Notes under the pieces: model-generated
What the model saw: only the letters and a program-made list of their open reading frames with translations
What the model was told of the DNA's origin: nothing
Database searches by the model: none
Shown: positions 51,973-63,105 of the stretch, one piece after another
Layout: each line of letters begins with the position of its first letter
How positions within the stretch are numbered: position 1 is the first letter of the stretch
Translations under genes and position numbers: made by a program
NCBI RefSeq assembly: GCF_012184415.1
Contig: NZ_VTOX01000001.1
Coordinates: forward strand, 372,001 to 436,000
DNA from: Ramlibacter lithotrophicus
Lineage (GTDB): Bacteria > Pseudomonadota > Gammaproteobacteria > Burkholderiales > Burkholderiaceae_C
DNA length: 64,000 nt
Direction of reading: 5' to 3'

Positions 51973-54664
<2,692 letters not shown>

Positions 54665-54712
54665 TCACCTCCTGGAAGCGGACGGCGCGGCCGCCGCCCA
54701 CCCGGAGAACCC

Positions 54713-55627
54713 ATGACCCACGTGCTGAATGGTGTATCGCCCCTGCCCCACCTGGGCGTCCTGCGAGTCGACGGCGAGGATGCCGCGCGTTTCCTGCAGG
54801 GCCAGCTGACGCAGGACTTCGCGCTGCTGCGCCCTGACGAGGCGCGGCTGGCCGCCTACTGCACGCCGAAGGGCCGGATGCAGGCCAGCTTCATCGGCTT
54901 CAAGCTGGCCGAGGACGCCGTCGTGCTCGTCATGAGCCGCGACATCCTGGAAGCCACCCGCAAGCGCCTGTCGATGTTCGTGCTGCGGGCCAAGGCGAAG
55001 TTGACGGATGCGACCGCCCAATTCGCGCTCTGCGGCCTGGCCGGCGAATCCGCCCTGGCCGCGGCCCCGGCGGGGACGCCCTGGAGCCGCGTCGCCTGCG
55101 GCGCGGCCACCGTGGTTCGGCTCTACCCGGCGGACGGCCAGCCGCGCTGCCTGTGGGTGGCACCGGCCGGCGAGGCGCCGCCGCCCGGCCCCGCGCTGGA
55201 CCCGGCCGTGTGGCAGTGGGGCGAGGTGCGCAGCGGCGTCGCCACGGTCACGGCGCCACTGGTCGAGGCGTTGGTGCCGCAGATGCTCAATTACGAATCG
55301 GTCGGCGGCGTGAACTTCAAGAAGGGCTGCTACCCTGGGCAGGAGGTAGTGGCCCGCAGCCAGTTTCGCGGCACGCTCAAGCGCCGCGGCTACCTGGCGC
55401 ACGCGGCGGAAACCCTGCAGGCCGGCCAGGAAGTGTTCCACGAATCCGACCCGCAGCAGCCGTGCGGCCTGGTGGCCCAGGCGGCGCCCGCGCCCGGCGG
55501 TGGCTGGGACGCGATCGTCTCGCTGCAGATCACGGCCACCGAGGGGGGCCGGCTCGGCGTGGGCAGCGCCGCCGGCATTCCGTTGACCGTGACGGCCGCG
55601 CCTTATCCCTTGCTCGCCGACGTCTGA
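54713..55627 (+). CDS. ygfZ: Folate-binding iron-sulfur maintenance protein YgfZ
   Basis: YgfZ is a GcvT-like tetrahydrofolate-binding protein needed for Fe-S enzymes such as MiaB. The 304-residue product has LGVLRVDGEDAARFLQGQLTQDF near the N terminus, AAYCTPKGRMQASF, and the diagnostic KGCYPGQEVVAR motif with its essential Cys. The ATG at 54713 follows CCCGGAGAA. It is divergent from mltG by 91 nt. Its last 25 nt overlap the 3' end of the opposite-strand ligase gene. Confidence 0.92.
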   Translation: MTHVLNGVSPLPHLGVLRVDGEDAARFLQGQLTQDFALLRPDEARLAAYCTPKGRMQASFIGFKLAEDAVVLVMSRDILEATRKRLSMFVLRAKAKLTDATAQFALCGLAGESALAAAPAGTPWSRVACGAATVVRLYPADGQPRCLWVAPAGEAPPPGPALDPAVWQWGEVRSGVATVTAPLVEALVPQMLNYESVGGVNFKKGCYPGQEVVARSQFRGTLKRRGYLAHAAETLQAGQEVFHESDPQQPCGLVAQAAPAPGGGWDAIVSLQITATEGGRLGVGSAAGIPLTVTAAPYPLLADV

Positions 55628-57867
55628 GGAGCCCGGCCGGCGATGCCCAGCTTCCCGGCATAAGCGGCCGGAATGCGCGCGGCCAGCGCGTCGCGTTCGG
55701 CGCCCGTCGTCAGTGCGAGCGCCTGCCGGTAGGCGGACAGCGCCTGTTCCTCGTCGCGCAGGCCCTGGTCGTACATGGTGGCCAGCTGGAGGTAGCCTTC
55801 GGCCCGTGTCGCCGGCCAGCCGACCATCCGCAGCCGCATCGCCTCGCGCGCCAGGTCCCAGTCGCCGGCCCGCCACGCCAGCACGAACGTCGCGTTCGCC
55901 ATGTCGTAGTCGTACAGCCGGTCGCGGATCGCCGTCCGGCCGAGTTCCAGCGCGCGCTCCGTCTGGCCGCCGCGCGCGAGCAGGATCACCTCCAGCGACC
56001 GGACGGCGGGCGCCCGCGGCTGGATTGCCTTTGCCCGCTCGAGGTAGGCCATGGCACGCGGGCCGTCGCCCATGTTGGAGTGCCCGCGCGCCACGTTGGT
56101 GAGGATGGCCACGACGTTCGGCCGTGACGTGAGCACGCTCTCCCAGATCCAGGTCGCGTTCTTCCAGTCGCCCCAGCGCGCCAGTTCGTCGGCGACCATC
56201 GGTGTGATCTTGCGGTAGTGCGGGTTGATCGCGATGCCTTCCCGGAGCAGCTGCAGCATCTCGCCTTTCGCCGGGTTCCAGCGCGGGTCGCCCGGATTGC
56301 CCGACGCCGAGATCGACAGCGCGAGTCGCGTCGCCCGCACGATCTTGTGTTCCGCCTCCGCAGCCTGCCACGTGATGTAGGCGGTCAGCCCCAGCGCGGC
56401 CACCACCGCCGCGGCGGCGGCCCGGGACCATCCGCCGCGCCATGGCAGGCGGCTCGTCGCCCAGCCGCCGGCGAGCCCGAGCCGTGCATCGGACGCCGCC
56501 AAGGCGGCCAGGCAGATCGCGAACAGCGCGCCTGTCGTCGCCATTCGCCAGGGGAATCCCACGTTGCTCACGATCAGGAGCGCCAGCAGGCTGCACAGAA
56601 GGATGGCCCGCCAGGGGGCTTCCGCCTGGGTCTCGGCGCCGGCCGCCTTCAGCGTGCGCCAGGCGCTGGCCAGGAGCCAGGCGGCCAGCGCGAGCAGGAC
56701 GAGCCAGCCGGCGAGGCCGTATTCGGCCAGCAGTTGCAGGTACTCGTTGTGCGCGTAGTAGTCGGTTTCGAGCTGGGCGCCCTCCTCCTGGTACAGGGGG
56801 ATCTGGTTCTCCCAGGCCCCGGCGCCGACACCGGCCAGCGGATTGGCCGCGATCACCCGCAGCGTGGCCCGCCACATCACCTGGCGCAGGCCCAGCGACG
56901 GATCGGAGGGCGAGATCGACGCCGTGCGCTTGAAGCCGCGCTCCAGGGCCGTCGAACCGCGCTGCTCCTCGACGATCTTCGGATTGCCGGTGGGGATCAC
57001 GCCCATCGCAAGCACGCCGCCAACCAGGGTGGCGACCACCAGCGCCTGCATGCCGCGGCTCCAGCCGGCGAATGCGAACTGCCGCCGGTAGCGCCACGCC
57101 AGCCAGGGCAGCAGCACCAGCAGTTGCAGCCACAGCGCGGCCAGCGCCGCCCGGGTACCGGTCATGAGGATCGCCACGATCACCAGTGCGCTGCTCGCCG
57201 CGACCACCACCGCGCCGGCGCTGGAACGGGCGCGGGCCAGCAGCACGGCGGCGAACGGCAGCGTGCACGCCGCGAACTCCGCGAAGAAGTTGCGGTTGAC
57301 GAAGGTCGATGCAGGGTGCGGTCCCTGCGGAAACAGGCGCAGGTCGACCCAGAACTGCAGCGCGGCCCACAGCGAGGCCACGACGGCCCCGGCGTGGATG
57401 CCCGCAGCCAGGAGGGGCAGGCTGCCGCGCGACAGCGTGTTCAGGCCGAGCCACAGCAGCACGCCGAACACGAACCAGCGGATTGCCTCGACGGCGGCCA
57501 GGTAGGTGTGCGACCAGGCCATGCTGCCCAGCGCGTGGGCAAGCAGGAGCAGCGGCAACCACAGGACCGCATGCCAGCGCAGCGCGGGGCGCTCCGGTGC
57601 GATGCGGGAGAAGAACAGCAGGGCGGCGCCCAGCGTGGCGGCGGCCACGATGATCGACTTGAGCGTGTCCTGCAGCATCTCCTCGCGCGGGACGCCAAGC
57701 GCGGGTGCGAGGAACATCATCAGCGCCAGCACCGGGACGATCGTGCGGCTGCCCGCCTCCGGGGGCAGCGCCGGCGCTGCGCCGGCGCCGGCCATCCGGC
57801 TGTCGGCCGCCACCACCGCGTCGCGCGGCTGGGCCGCGGCCGGTGCGCTCTTCCTGCGGCGGCCCAT
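55603..57867 (-). CDS. O-antigen ligase/polymerase-like membrane protein with C-terminal TPR-like region
   Basis: The 754-residue protein has about 12 hydrophobic helices (from FLAPALGVP through VLALGLTAYITW). The family periplasmic loop covers about 270 to 370 and includes GTRAALAAL, ENQIPLYQEEGAQ and DYYAHNEYLQLLAEYG, the Wzy_C pattern shared by O-antigen ligases and protein O-oligosaccharyltransferases (PglL). The last 180 residues look like tetratricopeptide helices (ATWIWESVLTSRPNVVAILTNVARGHSNMGDGPRAMAYLERA). A pilin glycosylase role is possible but no pilin gene is nearby. The start overlaps the next upstream gene by one base. Confidence 0.8.
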   Translation of the reverse strand: MGRRRKSAPAAAQPRDAVVAADSRMAGAGAAPALPPEAGSRTIVPVLALMMFLAPALGVPREEMLQDTLKSIIVAAATLGAALLFFSRIAPERPALRWHAVLWLPLLLLAHALGSMAWSHTYLAAVEAIRWFVFGVLLWLGLNTLSRGSLPLLAAGIHAGAVVASLWAALQFWVDLRLFPQGPHPASTFVNRNFFAEFAACTLPFAAVLLARARSSAGAVVVAASSALVIVAILMTGTRAALAALWLQLLVLLPWLAWRYRRQFAFAGWSRGMQALVVATLVGGVLAMGVIPTGNPKIVEEQRGSTALERGFKRTASISPSDPSLGLRQVMWRATLRVIAANPLAGVGAGAWENQIPLYQEEGAQLETDYYAHNEYLQLLAEYGLAGWLVLLALAAWLLASAWRTLKAAGAETQAEAPWRAILLCSLLALLIVSNVGFPWRMATTGALFAICLAALAASDARLGLAGGWATSRLPWRGGWSRAAAAAVVAALGLTAYITWQAAEAEHKIVRATRLALSISASGNPGDPRWNPAKGEMLQLLREGIAINPHYRKITPMVADELARWGDWKNATWIWESVLTSRPNVVAILTNVARGHSNMGDGPRAMAYLERAKAIQPRAPAVRSLEVILLARGGQTERALELGRTAIRDRLYDYDMANATFVLAWRAGDWDLAREAMRLRMVGWPATRAEGYLQLATMYDQGLRDEEQALSAYRQALALTTGAERDALAARIPAAYAGKLGIAGRAPQTSASKG

Positions 57868-58733
57868 CAGGCAGGCACCAGCGCGCGCGCCATCTCGATG
57901 TGGGGAATGCCGGCCTCCTGGAATTCCCTGCCGCGCGGTTCGAACCCCAGTCCCAGGTAGAACGCGGCGGCGCTGCGCTGCGCGTGCAGCACGGCTTCGC
58001 GATCGCCGCGGGCGGCTGCGGCCGCCAGCAATGCTTCGAGCACCTGCCGTCCGACGCCGGAGCCGCGCAATGCCCGGTCGACCGCCATGCGGCCGATGCG
58101 CGCCACGCCGGGCGACTGCTGCAACAGGCGGCCCGTGGCCACCGCCTGGCCCAGCCGGTTGAAGGCCACCGCATGGATCGCCGTGTGGTCCGCTTCGTCC
58201 CACTCCAGTTCGGCCGGGATGCGCTGCTCCTGCACGAACACCTCGGTGCGGATGCGCTGCGCGTCGGCGCCCAGTTCGGCCCAGGTGCCGGTGCGCAATC
58301 GCACCACGGGCTCGCCCGATTCATAGCCGGAAAGCAGGTCGCGCAAGGCCGGCGGCACCGGCCTGGAGGTCTGCGTCGCCGGATCGGCGAACACGTAGAC
58401 CAGCTCGCACGTGATCAGCAGTTCGTCGCCGCGGAAGATCGCGCCGGTGAACAGGATCGAGGAGTTGCCGATGCGGCCGCAGCGCAGCGCCACGTCCAGC
58501 CGGTCGTCCATGCGGGCCGACGCATGGAACTCCACCGTCGCCTTCTTGACGTACAGGTCGCCGCCCAGCAGCTGCATCGCCCCCTCGTACGGCATGGCGA
58601 GCGCGCGCCAGTAATCGGCGACGGCGGTGTCGAAGTACATCAGGTAGTGCGCGTTGAACACGATCTTCTGCATGTCCACTTCGGCCCAGCGCACCCGCAG
58701 GCGGTGAAAGAAACGGAAGTCCTGGCGGTTCAT
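57867..58733 (-). CDS. Fusion of YbgC/FadM-type acyl-CoA thioesterase with a GNAT acetyltransferase
   Basis: The 288-residue chain has two domains. Residues 1 to about 135 form a hot-dog thioesterase (FHRLRVRWAEVDMQKIVFNAHYLMYFDTAVADYWRAL) with the Asp of AEVDMQKIVFNAHY in the usual place. From about 140 it is a GNAT N-acetyltransferase of the ElaA/PhnO sort (IRTEVFVQEQRIPAELEWDEADHTAIHAVAF, then IGRMAVDRALRGSGVGRQVLEALL with the acetyl-CoA loop RGSGVG). No start or stop intervenes. It overlaps the esterase stop by 4 nt and the ligase start by 1 nt. Joint function is unknown. Confidence 0.83.
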   Translation of the reverse strand: MNRQDFRFFHRLRVRWAEVDMQKIVFNAHYLMYFDTAVADYWRALAMPYEGAMQLLGGDLYVKKATVEFHASARMDDRLDVALRCGRIGNSSILFTGAIFRGDELLITCELVYVFADPATQTSRPVPPALRDLLSGYESGEPVVRLRTGTWAELGADAQRIRTEVFVQEQRIPAELEWDEADHTAIHAVAFNRLGQAVATGRLLQQSPGVARIGRMAVDRALRGSGVGRQVLEALLAAAAARGDREAVLHAQRSAAAFYLGLGFEPRGREFQEAGIPHIEMARALVPA

Positions 58734-59686
58734 GGGTCGGGGGTCTCGAGGGCTCGTGCAATGGCGCGGGCGGCGTCGGCGTGCGCTTGCCGCGCCTCGC
58801 GCACCGCCCGTCCCATCTTGATGAATTCGTGGGTGACGCCGCGGTAGATCTCCAGGTCCACCGTGACGCCGGACGCCCGGAGTTTATCCGCGTAGGCGAG
58901 CCCGTCGTCCACGACCGGGTCGTACTCCGCCAGGCCGATCCACGCCGGCGCGACGCCTTCGAGCTCGTCGGCCAGCAGCGGCGCGAAACGCCAGTCGGTG
59001 CGCTGCTTAAGGGGGATGTACTGGTCGAAGAACCAGTCGATGTGGTCCTGGTCCAGCACCAGGCCGCGGCCATGGCGTTCGTGCGACGGCGCCTCGCGCG
59101 CGGGCGCCGTGCCGGGATAGAACAGTACCTGCAGCGCGAGCGGCAGGCCGGCGTCGCGGGCCATGATCGCGCACACGGCCGCCAGGGTGCCGCCGGCGCT
59201 GTCGCCGCCGACCGCCAGCCGGCGCCCGTCAAGCCCCACCTCGCCCGCATGCCGCGCCAGCCACCAGGTCGCGTCCCAGGCGTCGTGCACGGCCGCCGGA
59301 AACGGGTGCTCGGGCGCGAGCCGGTAATCGACGGAGACGACCGCGCAGCCGCTCAGCCGGCTGAGCTCGCGGCAGACCACGTCGTGCGTTGCGATGCTGC
59401 CGACCGTGTAGCCGCCGCCATGGAAGTACAGCAGCACCGGCAAGGGGGCGCCGGCAGGCGCATACAGGCGAGCCGGCAGCGCGCCGCCATCGCGTGCGGG
59501 AATGGTGAAGTCCTCGACGCGAGCGAGGCGCGCCTTCGGCAGTTCCAGCACGTTCGCGCCGCGCTCGTAGGCCGCCCTCGCCTCCCCCGCGGTCAGCGAA
59601 TGGATGGGCGGGTAGGTGGCGCGGGCCATGCCTTGCAGCACGGAGCGCATGGCCGGCGTCAGGTGGACGTGCTGCGGCAGGAACAT
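58730..59686 (-). CDS. Alpha/beta hydrolase of the hormone-sensitive lipase family
   Basis: The 318-residue esterase has the HSL oxyanion motif HGGGYTVGS near residue 90, the nucleophile in GGDSAGGTLAAV near 160, the acid in AEYDPVVDDG, and the catalytic His in GVTHEFIKM. The start ATG at 59686 (MFLPQHVHLTPAMRSVLQGMA) matches the cap-domain start of bacterial HSL esterases acting on short acyl esters. Natural substrate unknown. It is the first gene of a minus-strand three-gene string with the thioesterase-GNAT fusion and the ligase. It is divergent from the alcohol dehydrogenase by 102 nt. Confidence 0.88.
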   Translation of the reverse strand: MFLPQHVHLTPAMRSVLQGMARATYPPIHSLTAGEARAAYERGANVLELPKARLARVEDFTIPARDGGALPARLYAPAGAPLPVLLYFHGGGYTVGSIATHDVVCRELSRLSGCAVVSVDYRLAPEHPFPAAVHDAWDATWWLARHAGEVGLDGRRLAVGGDSAGGTLAAVCAIMARDAGLPLALQVLFYPGTAPAREAPSHERHGRGLVLDQDHIDWFFDQYIPLKQRTDWRFAPLLADELEGVAPAWIGLAEYDPVVDDGLAYADKLRASGVTVDLEIYRGVTHEFIKMGRAVREARQAHADAARAIARALETPDP

Positions 59687-59788
59687 GGCGCGTGTCCGCT
59701 GTGGGACAGCGGGCAGGACAAATGCGGATTCATCGGGCACGGCGGGGCCGCTACAGTCGGGAGCTTCGATGCTACCGCGGGGAATGCC

Positions 59789-60925
59789 ATGGCCTTCATG
59801 AACTACGTCACCCAGATCCAGCTCGACTTCGGCGCCGTGAAGCTGCTGCCGCAGGAATGCGAGCGGGTCGGGATCAAGCGGCCGCTGATCGTCACCGACA
59901 GCGGCGTGCGTGCGGCCGGCGTGCTGCAGAAGGCGCTGGACGCGATGCCCGGCCTGAAGGTGGCCGTGTTCGACCAGGTTCCGTCCAACCCGACGGAAGC
60001 CGCCGTGCGCGCGGCCGTCGAGGTCTACCGGGCCAACGAGTGCGACGGCCTGATCGCCGTCGGCGGCGGCTCGCCGATCGACTGCGCCAAAGGGGTCGCC
60101 ATCGCCGCCACGCACGAGGGCCCGCTCACCCGTTACGCCACCATCGAGGGCGGTTCAACCCGCATCACCGAAAAGGTGGCGCCCGTGATCGCGGTGCCCA
60201 CGACCAGCGGCACCGGCAGCGAGGTGGCGCGCGGCGCGATCATCATCGTCGACGACCACCGCAAGCTCGGCTTCCACAGCTGGCACCTGGTGCCCAGGGC
60301 CGCGATCTGCGACCCGGAACTGACGCTGGGGCTGCCGCCGCGGCTCACCGCGGCCACCGGCATGGACGCGATCGCGCACTGCATGGAGACCTTCATGTCG
60401 GCGGCCGTGAATCCGCCGGCCGACGGCATCGCGCTGGACGGGCTGGAACGCGGCTGGGCCAGTATCGAGCGCGCGACGAAGAATGGACAGGACCGCGAGG
60501 CGCGGTTCAACCTGATGAGCGCGTCGATCGAAGGCTCGCTCGCCTTCCAGAAGGGCCTCGGCTGCGTGCATTCCCTCAGCCACAGCCTGGGCGGGGTCGA
60601 TCCGCGCCAGCACCACGGCACCTTGAACGCCGTGTTCCTGCCGGCCGTGATCCGGTTCAACGCCTCGGCCGAGTCGATGCGCAAGGAGCGGCGCCTGGAG
60701 CGCATGGCCCACGCCATGGGACTGAAGTCGGCCAACGACGTGGCGGACGCCGTGAAGGACATGAATGCCCGGCTGGGCCTGCCCTCGGGCCTGGCCGAGA
60801 TGGGCGTGCAGCGCGAGTGGTTCGCCCGCGTCATCGCGGGCGCCATGGCGGACCACTGCCACAAGACCAACCCGCGGCTGGCCACCGAGCAGGACTACGA
60901 GGAAATGCTCGCCGCGTCGATGTGA
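59789..60925 (+). CDS. Iron-containing (type III) alcohol dehydrogenase
   Basis: The 378-residue metal-dependent NAD(P) alcohol dehydrogenase has the N-terminal nucleotide fold (LIAVGGGSPIDCAKGVAI), VPTTSGTGSEVARGAIIIVDD, and the metal ligands in ATGMDAIAHCMETF, GCVHSLSHSLGG and HHGTLNAV. DPELT and the GMDA block are typical of group III enzymes that act on small alcohols or hydroxy acids. The ATG at 59789 is in frame; another ATG 5 nt upstream is out of frame. Its 3' end overlaps the convergent acyltransferase gene by 31 nt. Confidence 0.9.
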   Translation: MAFMNYVTQIQLDFGAVKLLPQECERVGIKRPLIVTDSGVRAAGVLQKALDAMPGLKVAVFDQVPSNPTEAAVRAAVEVYRANECDGLIAVGGGSPIDCAKGVAIAATHEGPLTRYATIEGGSTRITEKVAPVIAVPTTSGTGSEVARGAIIIVDDHRKLGFHSWHLVPRAAICDPELTLGLPPRLTAATGMDAIAHCMETFMSAAVNPPADGIALDGLERGWASIERATKNGQDREARFNLMSASIEGSLAFQKGLGCVHSLSHSLGGVDPRQHHGTLNAVFLPAVIRFNASAESMRKERRLERMAHAMGLKSANDVADAVKDMNARLGLPSGLAEMGVQREWFARVIAGAMADHCHKTNPRLATEQDYEEMLAASM

Positions 60926-62016
60926 ACTGCGGGCGCGGGCGCCTGTCGCCGCGCCAGCCGACGCGCGCCCCAGCGCCGCACCGGCTGCTCGAACCAGCGC
61001 TCGCTCGCGGCGGCTGCGGCGCAGCTGGCCGCGAGCACGCCGACCAGCACCGCCGCGTGAGTGGCCCGGCCCGCCGCGGCGAGCTCTCCGCCCGACAGCG
61101 CCGGCCACACCAGCCAGGCGAAGCCGAAGAAGAACAGCGGATGCAGCAGGTAGCAGCCGTAGGTGATGTCGCCCAGCCAGCGGGCCGCCGCCGCGACAGC
61201 GCCGGCGAGCCTCACGTGGCCGCTGGCGTAGACCGTGGCAAAGCACGCCGCGAACAGCACGGCGCCGCGCAGGCCGAGCAGTTCGTCGCCGGCCGAGTGC
61301 GGATTCAGGGCCACCAGCAGCCCCGTCGCGCCGAGCCAGCTGGCCGCGCCGGCCCATGCCGGCCAGCGCAGGTCGCGCGCCCGACGCGCCGCGCCGATGA
61401 CGCAGCCGCCGAAGAAGTACGCGCCGAACGCCGGCACCTGGTGATAGGCCACCGTGTTCGCCGCGTAACCGGCGCCCGAACCGGCGGTGCGGTAGATCCA
61501 GGCCCACTGCAATGCCGTCAGTGCGGCCAGCGCCGCCATCCACCAGGGCCACCGAGCAAGCACCAGCAAGGCCAGCGGAACGGCGAGGTAGAACACGAAC
61601 TCGATGCCCAGCGACCAGCCGCCGATGGCCAGCGCCGAGACGGCGGGGTCGAACAGGCCGAACGCGAACGAGAGGTTGAGGGCCAGCCGCTGCGCCGCAT
61701 CGGGCAGCAGCCGTCCGTCGCGGAAGGCCAGCAGCGCGAGGAAAGCGACGCAGGCGACGAGATACAGCGGCGCGAGCCGCAGCCAGCGGGTCGCCAGGAA
61801 GCGCCAGATGGACTGCGGCCCGTCCAGCCGGCCGAGGTAGTTGTAGGCGAGGCTGGCGCCCGAGAGCACGAAGAACAGGTACACGCCGTAGCTGCCGAGC
61901 GTATGCAGTGCCGCGATGTCCTGCCAGTACAGCAGGTGGTACATGGCGACGCCGAGCGCGCACAGGCCGCGGAGCACGTCCCATCCGAGCACCCGTTCGG
62001 TGACGGCCGGCGTCAC
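60895..62016 (-). CDS. Acyltransferase 3 family membrane protein
   Basis: The 373-residue protein of the OafA/NodX acyltransferase-3 family O-acylates sugars at the inner membrane. It has about ten helices. The start (MTPAVTERVLGWDVLRGLCALGVAMYHLLYW) contains the family R-x10-H signature, with the Arg of DVLRG and the His of AMYHLL. The FFVLSGASLAYNY loop and SLGIEFVFYLAVPL helix also fit. The GTG at 62016 overlaps the patatin stop by 4 nt. The acceptor sugar is unknown; the nearby O-antigen-ligase-like gene makes surface glycans plausible. Confidence 0.87.
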   Translation of the reverse strand: MTPAVTERVLGWDVLRGLCALGVAMYHLLYWQDIAALHTLGSYGVYLFFVLSGASLAYNYLGRLDGPQSIWRFLATRWLRLAPLYLVACVAFLALLAFRDGRLLPDAAQRLALNLSFAFGLFDPAVSALAIGGWSLGIEFVFYLAVPLALLVLARWPWWMAALAALTALQWAWIYRTAGSGAGYAANTVAYHQVPAFGAYFFGGCVIGAARRARDLRWPAWAGAASWLGATGLLVALNPHSAGDELLGLRGAVLFAACFATVYASGHVRLAGAVAAAARWLGDITYGCYLLHPLFFFGFAWLVWPALSGGELAAAGRATHAAVLVGVLAASCAAAAASERWFEQPVRRWGARRLARRQAPAPAVHIDAASISS

Positions 62017-63101
62017 AGCGGCTCCACCCGCGCCGGGTCCGGTCGTTCCAGCCATTCGGCGAACTCGTCGGCCAGCTGCCGGCTGGCGGTCGCGGCGGCG
62101 GTCCAGGCCTCGATGCGCGCCTGCAGGTCGGTGCCGTAGCGCGCGAAGTCCGTGCGGTCCGGCAACTTGCCGTTCGGCAATCGGCGCACCCAGTCGCCGT
62201 CCGGCGCCAGGACCACCGTGTTGTCCAGGAACCGGGTCGCTCCGTGCCGCCAGCGCAGGCCCTTGTCCAGCCACCCCGGGACGATCGCCTTCTGGAAGTG
62301 CGGATACAGCACGATGCCCTGCCCGCCCGGGGCGTGGTAGTCCAGGTGCAGGTGGTAGTCGGTGATGCCGCCATCCCAGTACGCGCCACGCGGCGCCCCC
62401 TCGATGTCGTGGACGGCGCGCAGCACGAACGGGATCGAGCAGCTTGCCTGCAGCGCGGCGCCGAAGTTGCGCGGAGTCAGCGGCACTTGCCGCGTGCGGT
62501 AGTCGGAAATCGCGAACGGCAGCGGCGCGGCGCCGTCGCCTTCCGGGCACGAGAACACCACCCGTTCCAGCCAGGCGCCCAGCGCCTTGCGATGCACGAC
62601 GTTCGACAGGAACGCGCCGGCGTACCCCAGCGGTGTCGCCAGGCGATGCTCGCGTCCCAGCACGTGCAGCCCGCGCGAGGTGACGATGTGCAGCCGGAAG
62701 CGCGGATGCGTCAGCACCTCGACCACGCGCTCGGCGTAGAACGCCCGCAGGCTGGCGCCGAAACGCTCGCTGACGTGGTCGGCGGTCGGTGTCCTGCGGC
62801 CGGGAGGCAGTTCGTAGTCCTGCGCGATGTAGTCGCGCTCCAGCCGCTGCAGCGACCCGACCGGATCCGCGAGGCACGCCGCCGCCATGCGCCACGCGCC
62901 GATCGAAGCGCCGACCAGGTGAACGCGCTGGCCGGCCCGGGGCAGCCACTCGCCGAAGACGAACCGGTCCAGTGGTCCCAGGATCAGGCCCTTGGGACCG
63001 CCGGCGGCGCCCGGAATGACGGTGATGTCCTGCGGCTGCAGGCCGTTGGCGGCGATGTGGCGGCGAGCGCCCGGCCCGGCGTAGATGCGCAGGGCTGTCA
63101 T
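62013..63101 (-). CDS. Patatin-like phospholipase family protein
   Basis: The 362-residue protein has the patatin catalytic dyad: nucleophile Ser66 in VGASIGAWR and Asp in YWDGGITDYHL, with the oxyanion-type loop AAGGPKGLILG ahead of them. No signal peptide is seen, so it probably acts in the cytoplasm or at the inner leaflet. Activity as an acyl hydrolase follows from the family; the substrate is unknown. The ATG at 63101 places IYAGPGARRHI at the N terminus. It lies 4 nt downstream of tex and overlaps the acyltransferase. Confidence 0.86.
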   Translation of the reverse strand: MTALRIYAGPGARRHIAANGLQPQDITVIPGAAGGPKGLILGPLDRFVFGEWLPRAGQRVHLVGASIGAWRMAAACLADPVGSLQRLERDYIAQDYELPPGRRTPTADHVSERFGASLRAFYAERVVEVLTHPRFRLHIVTSRGLHVLGREHRLATPLGYAGAFLSNVVHRKALGAWLERVVFSCPEGDGAAPLPFAISDYRTRQVPLTPRNFGAALQASCSIPFVLRAVHDIEGAPRGAYWDGGITDYHLHLDYHAPGGQGIVLYPHFQKAIVPGWLDKGLRWRHGATRFLDNTVVLAPDGDWVRRLPNGKLPDRTDFARYGTDLQARIEAWTAAATASRQLADEFAEWLERPDPARVEPL

Positions 63102-63105
63102 GCCC

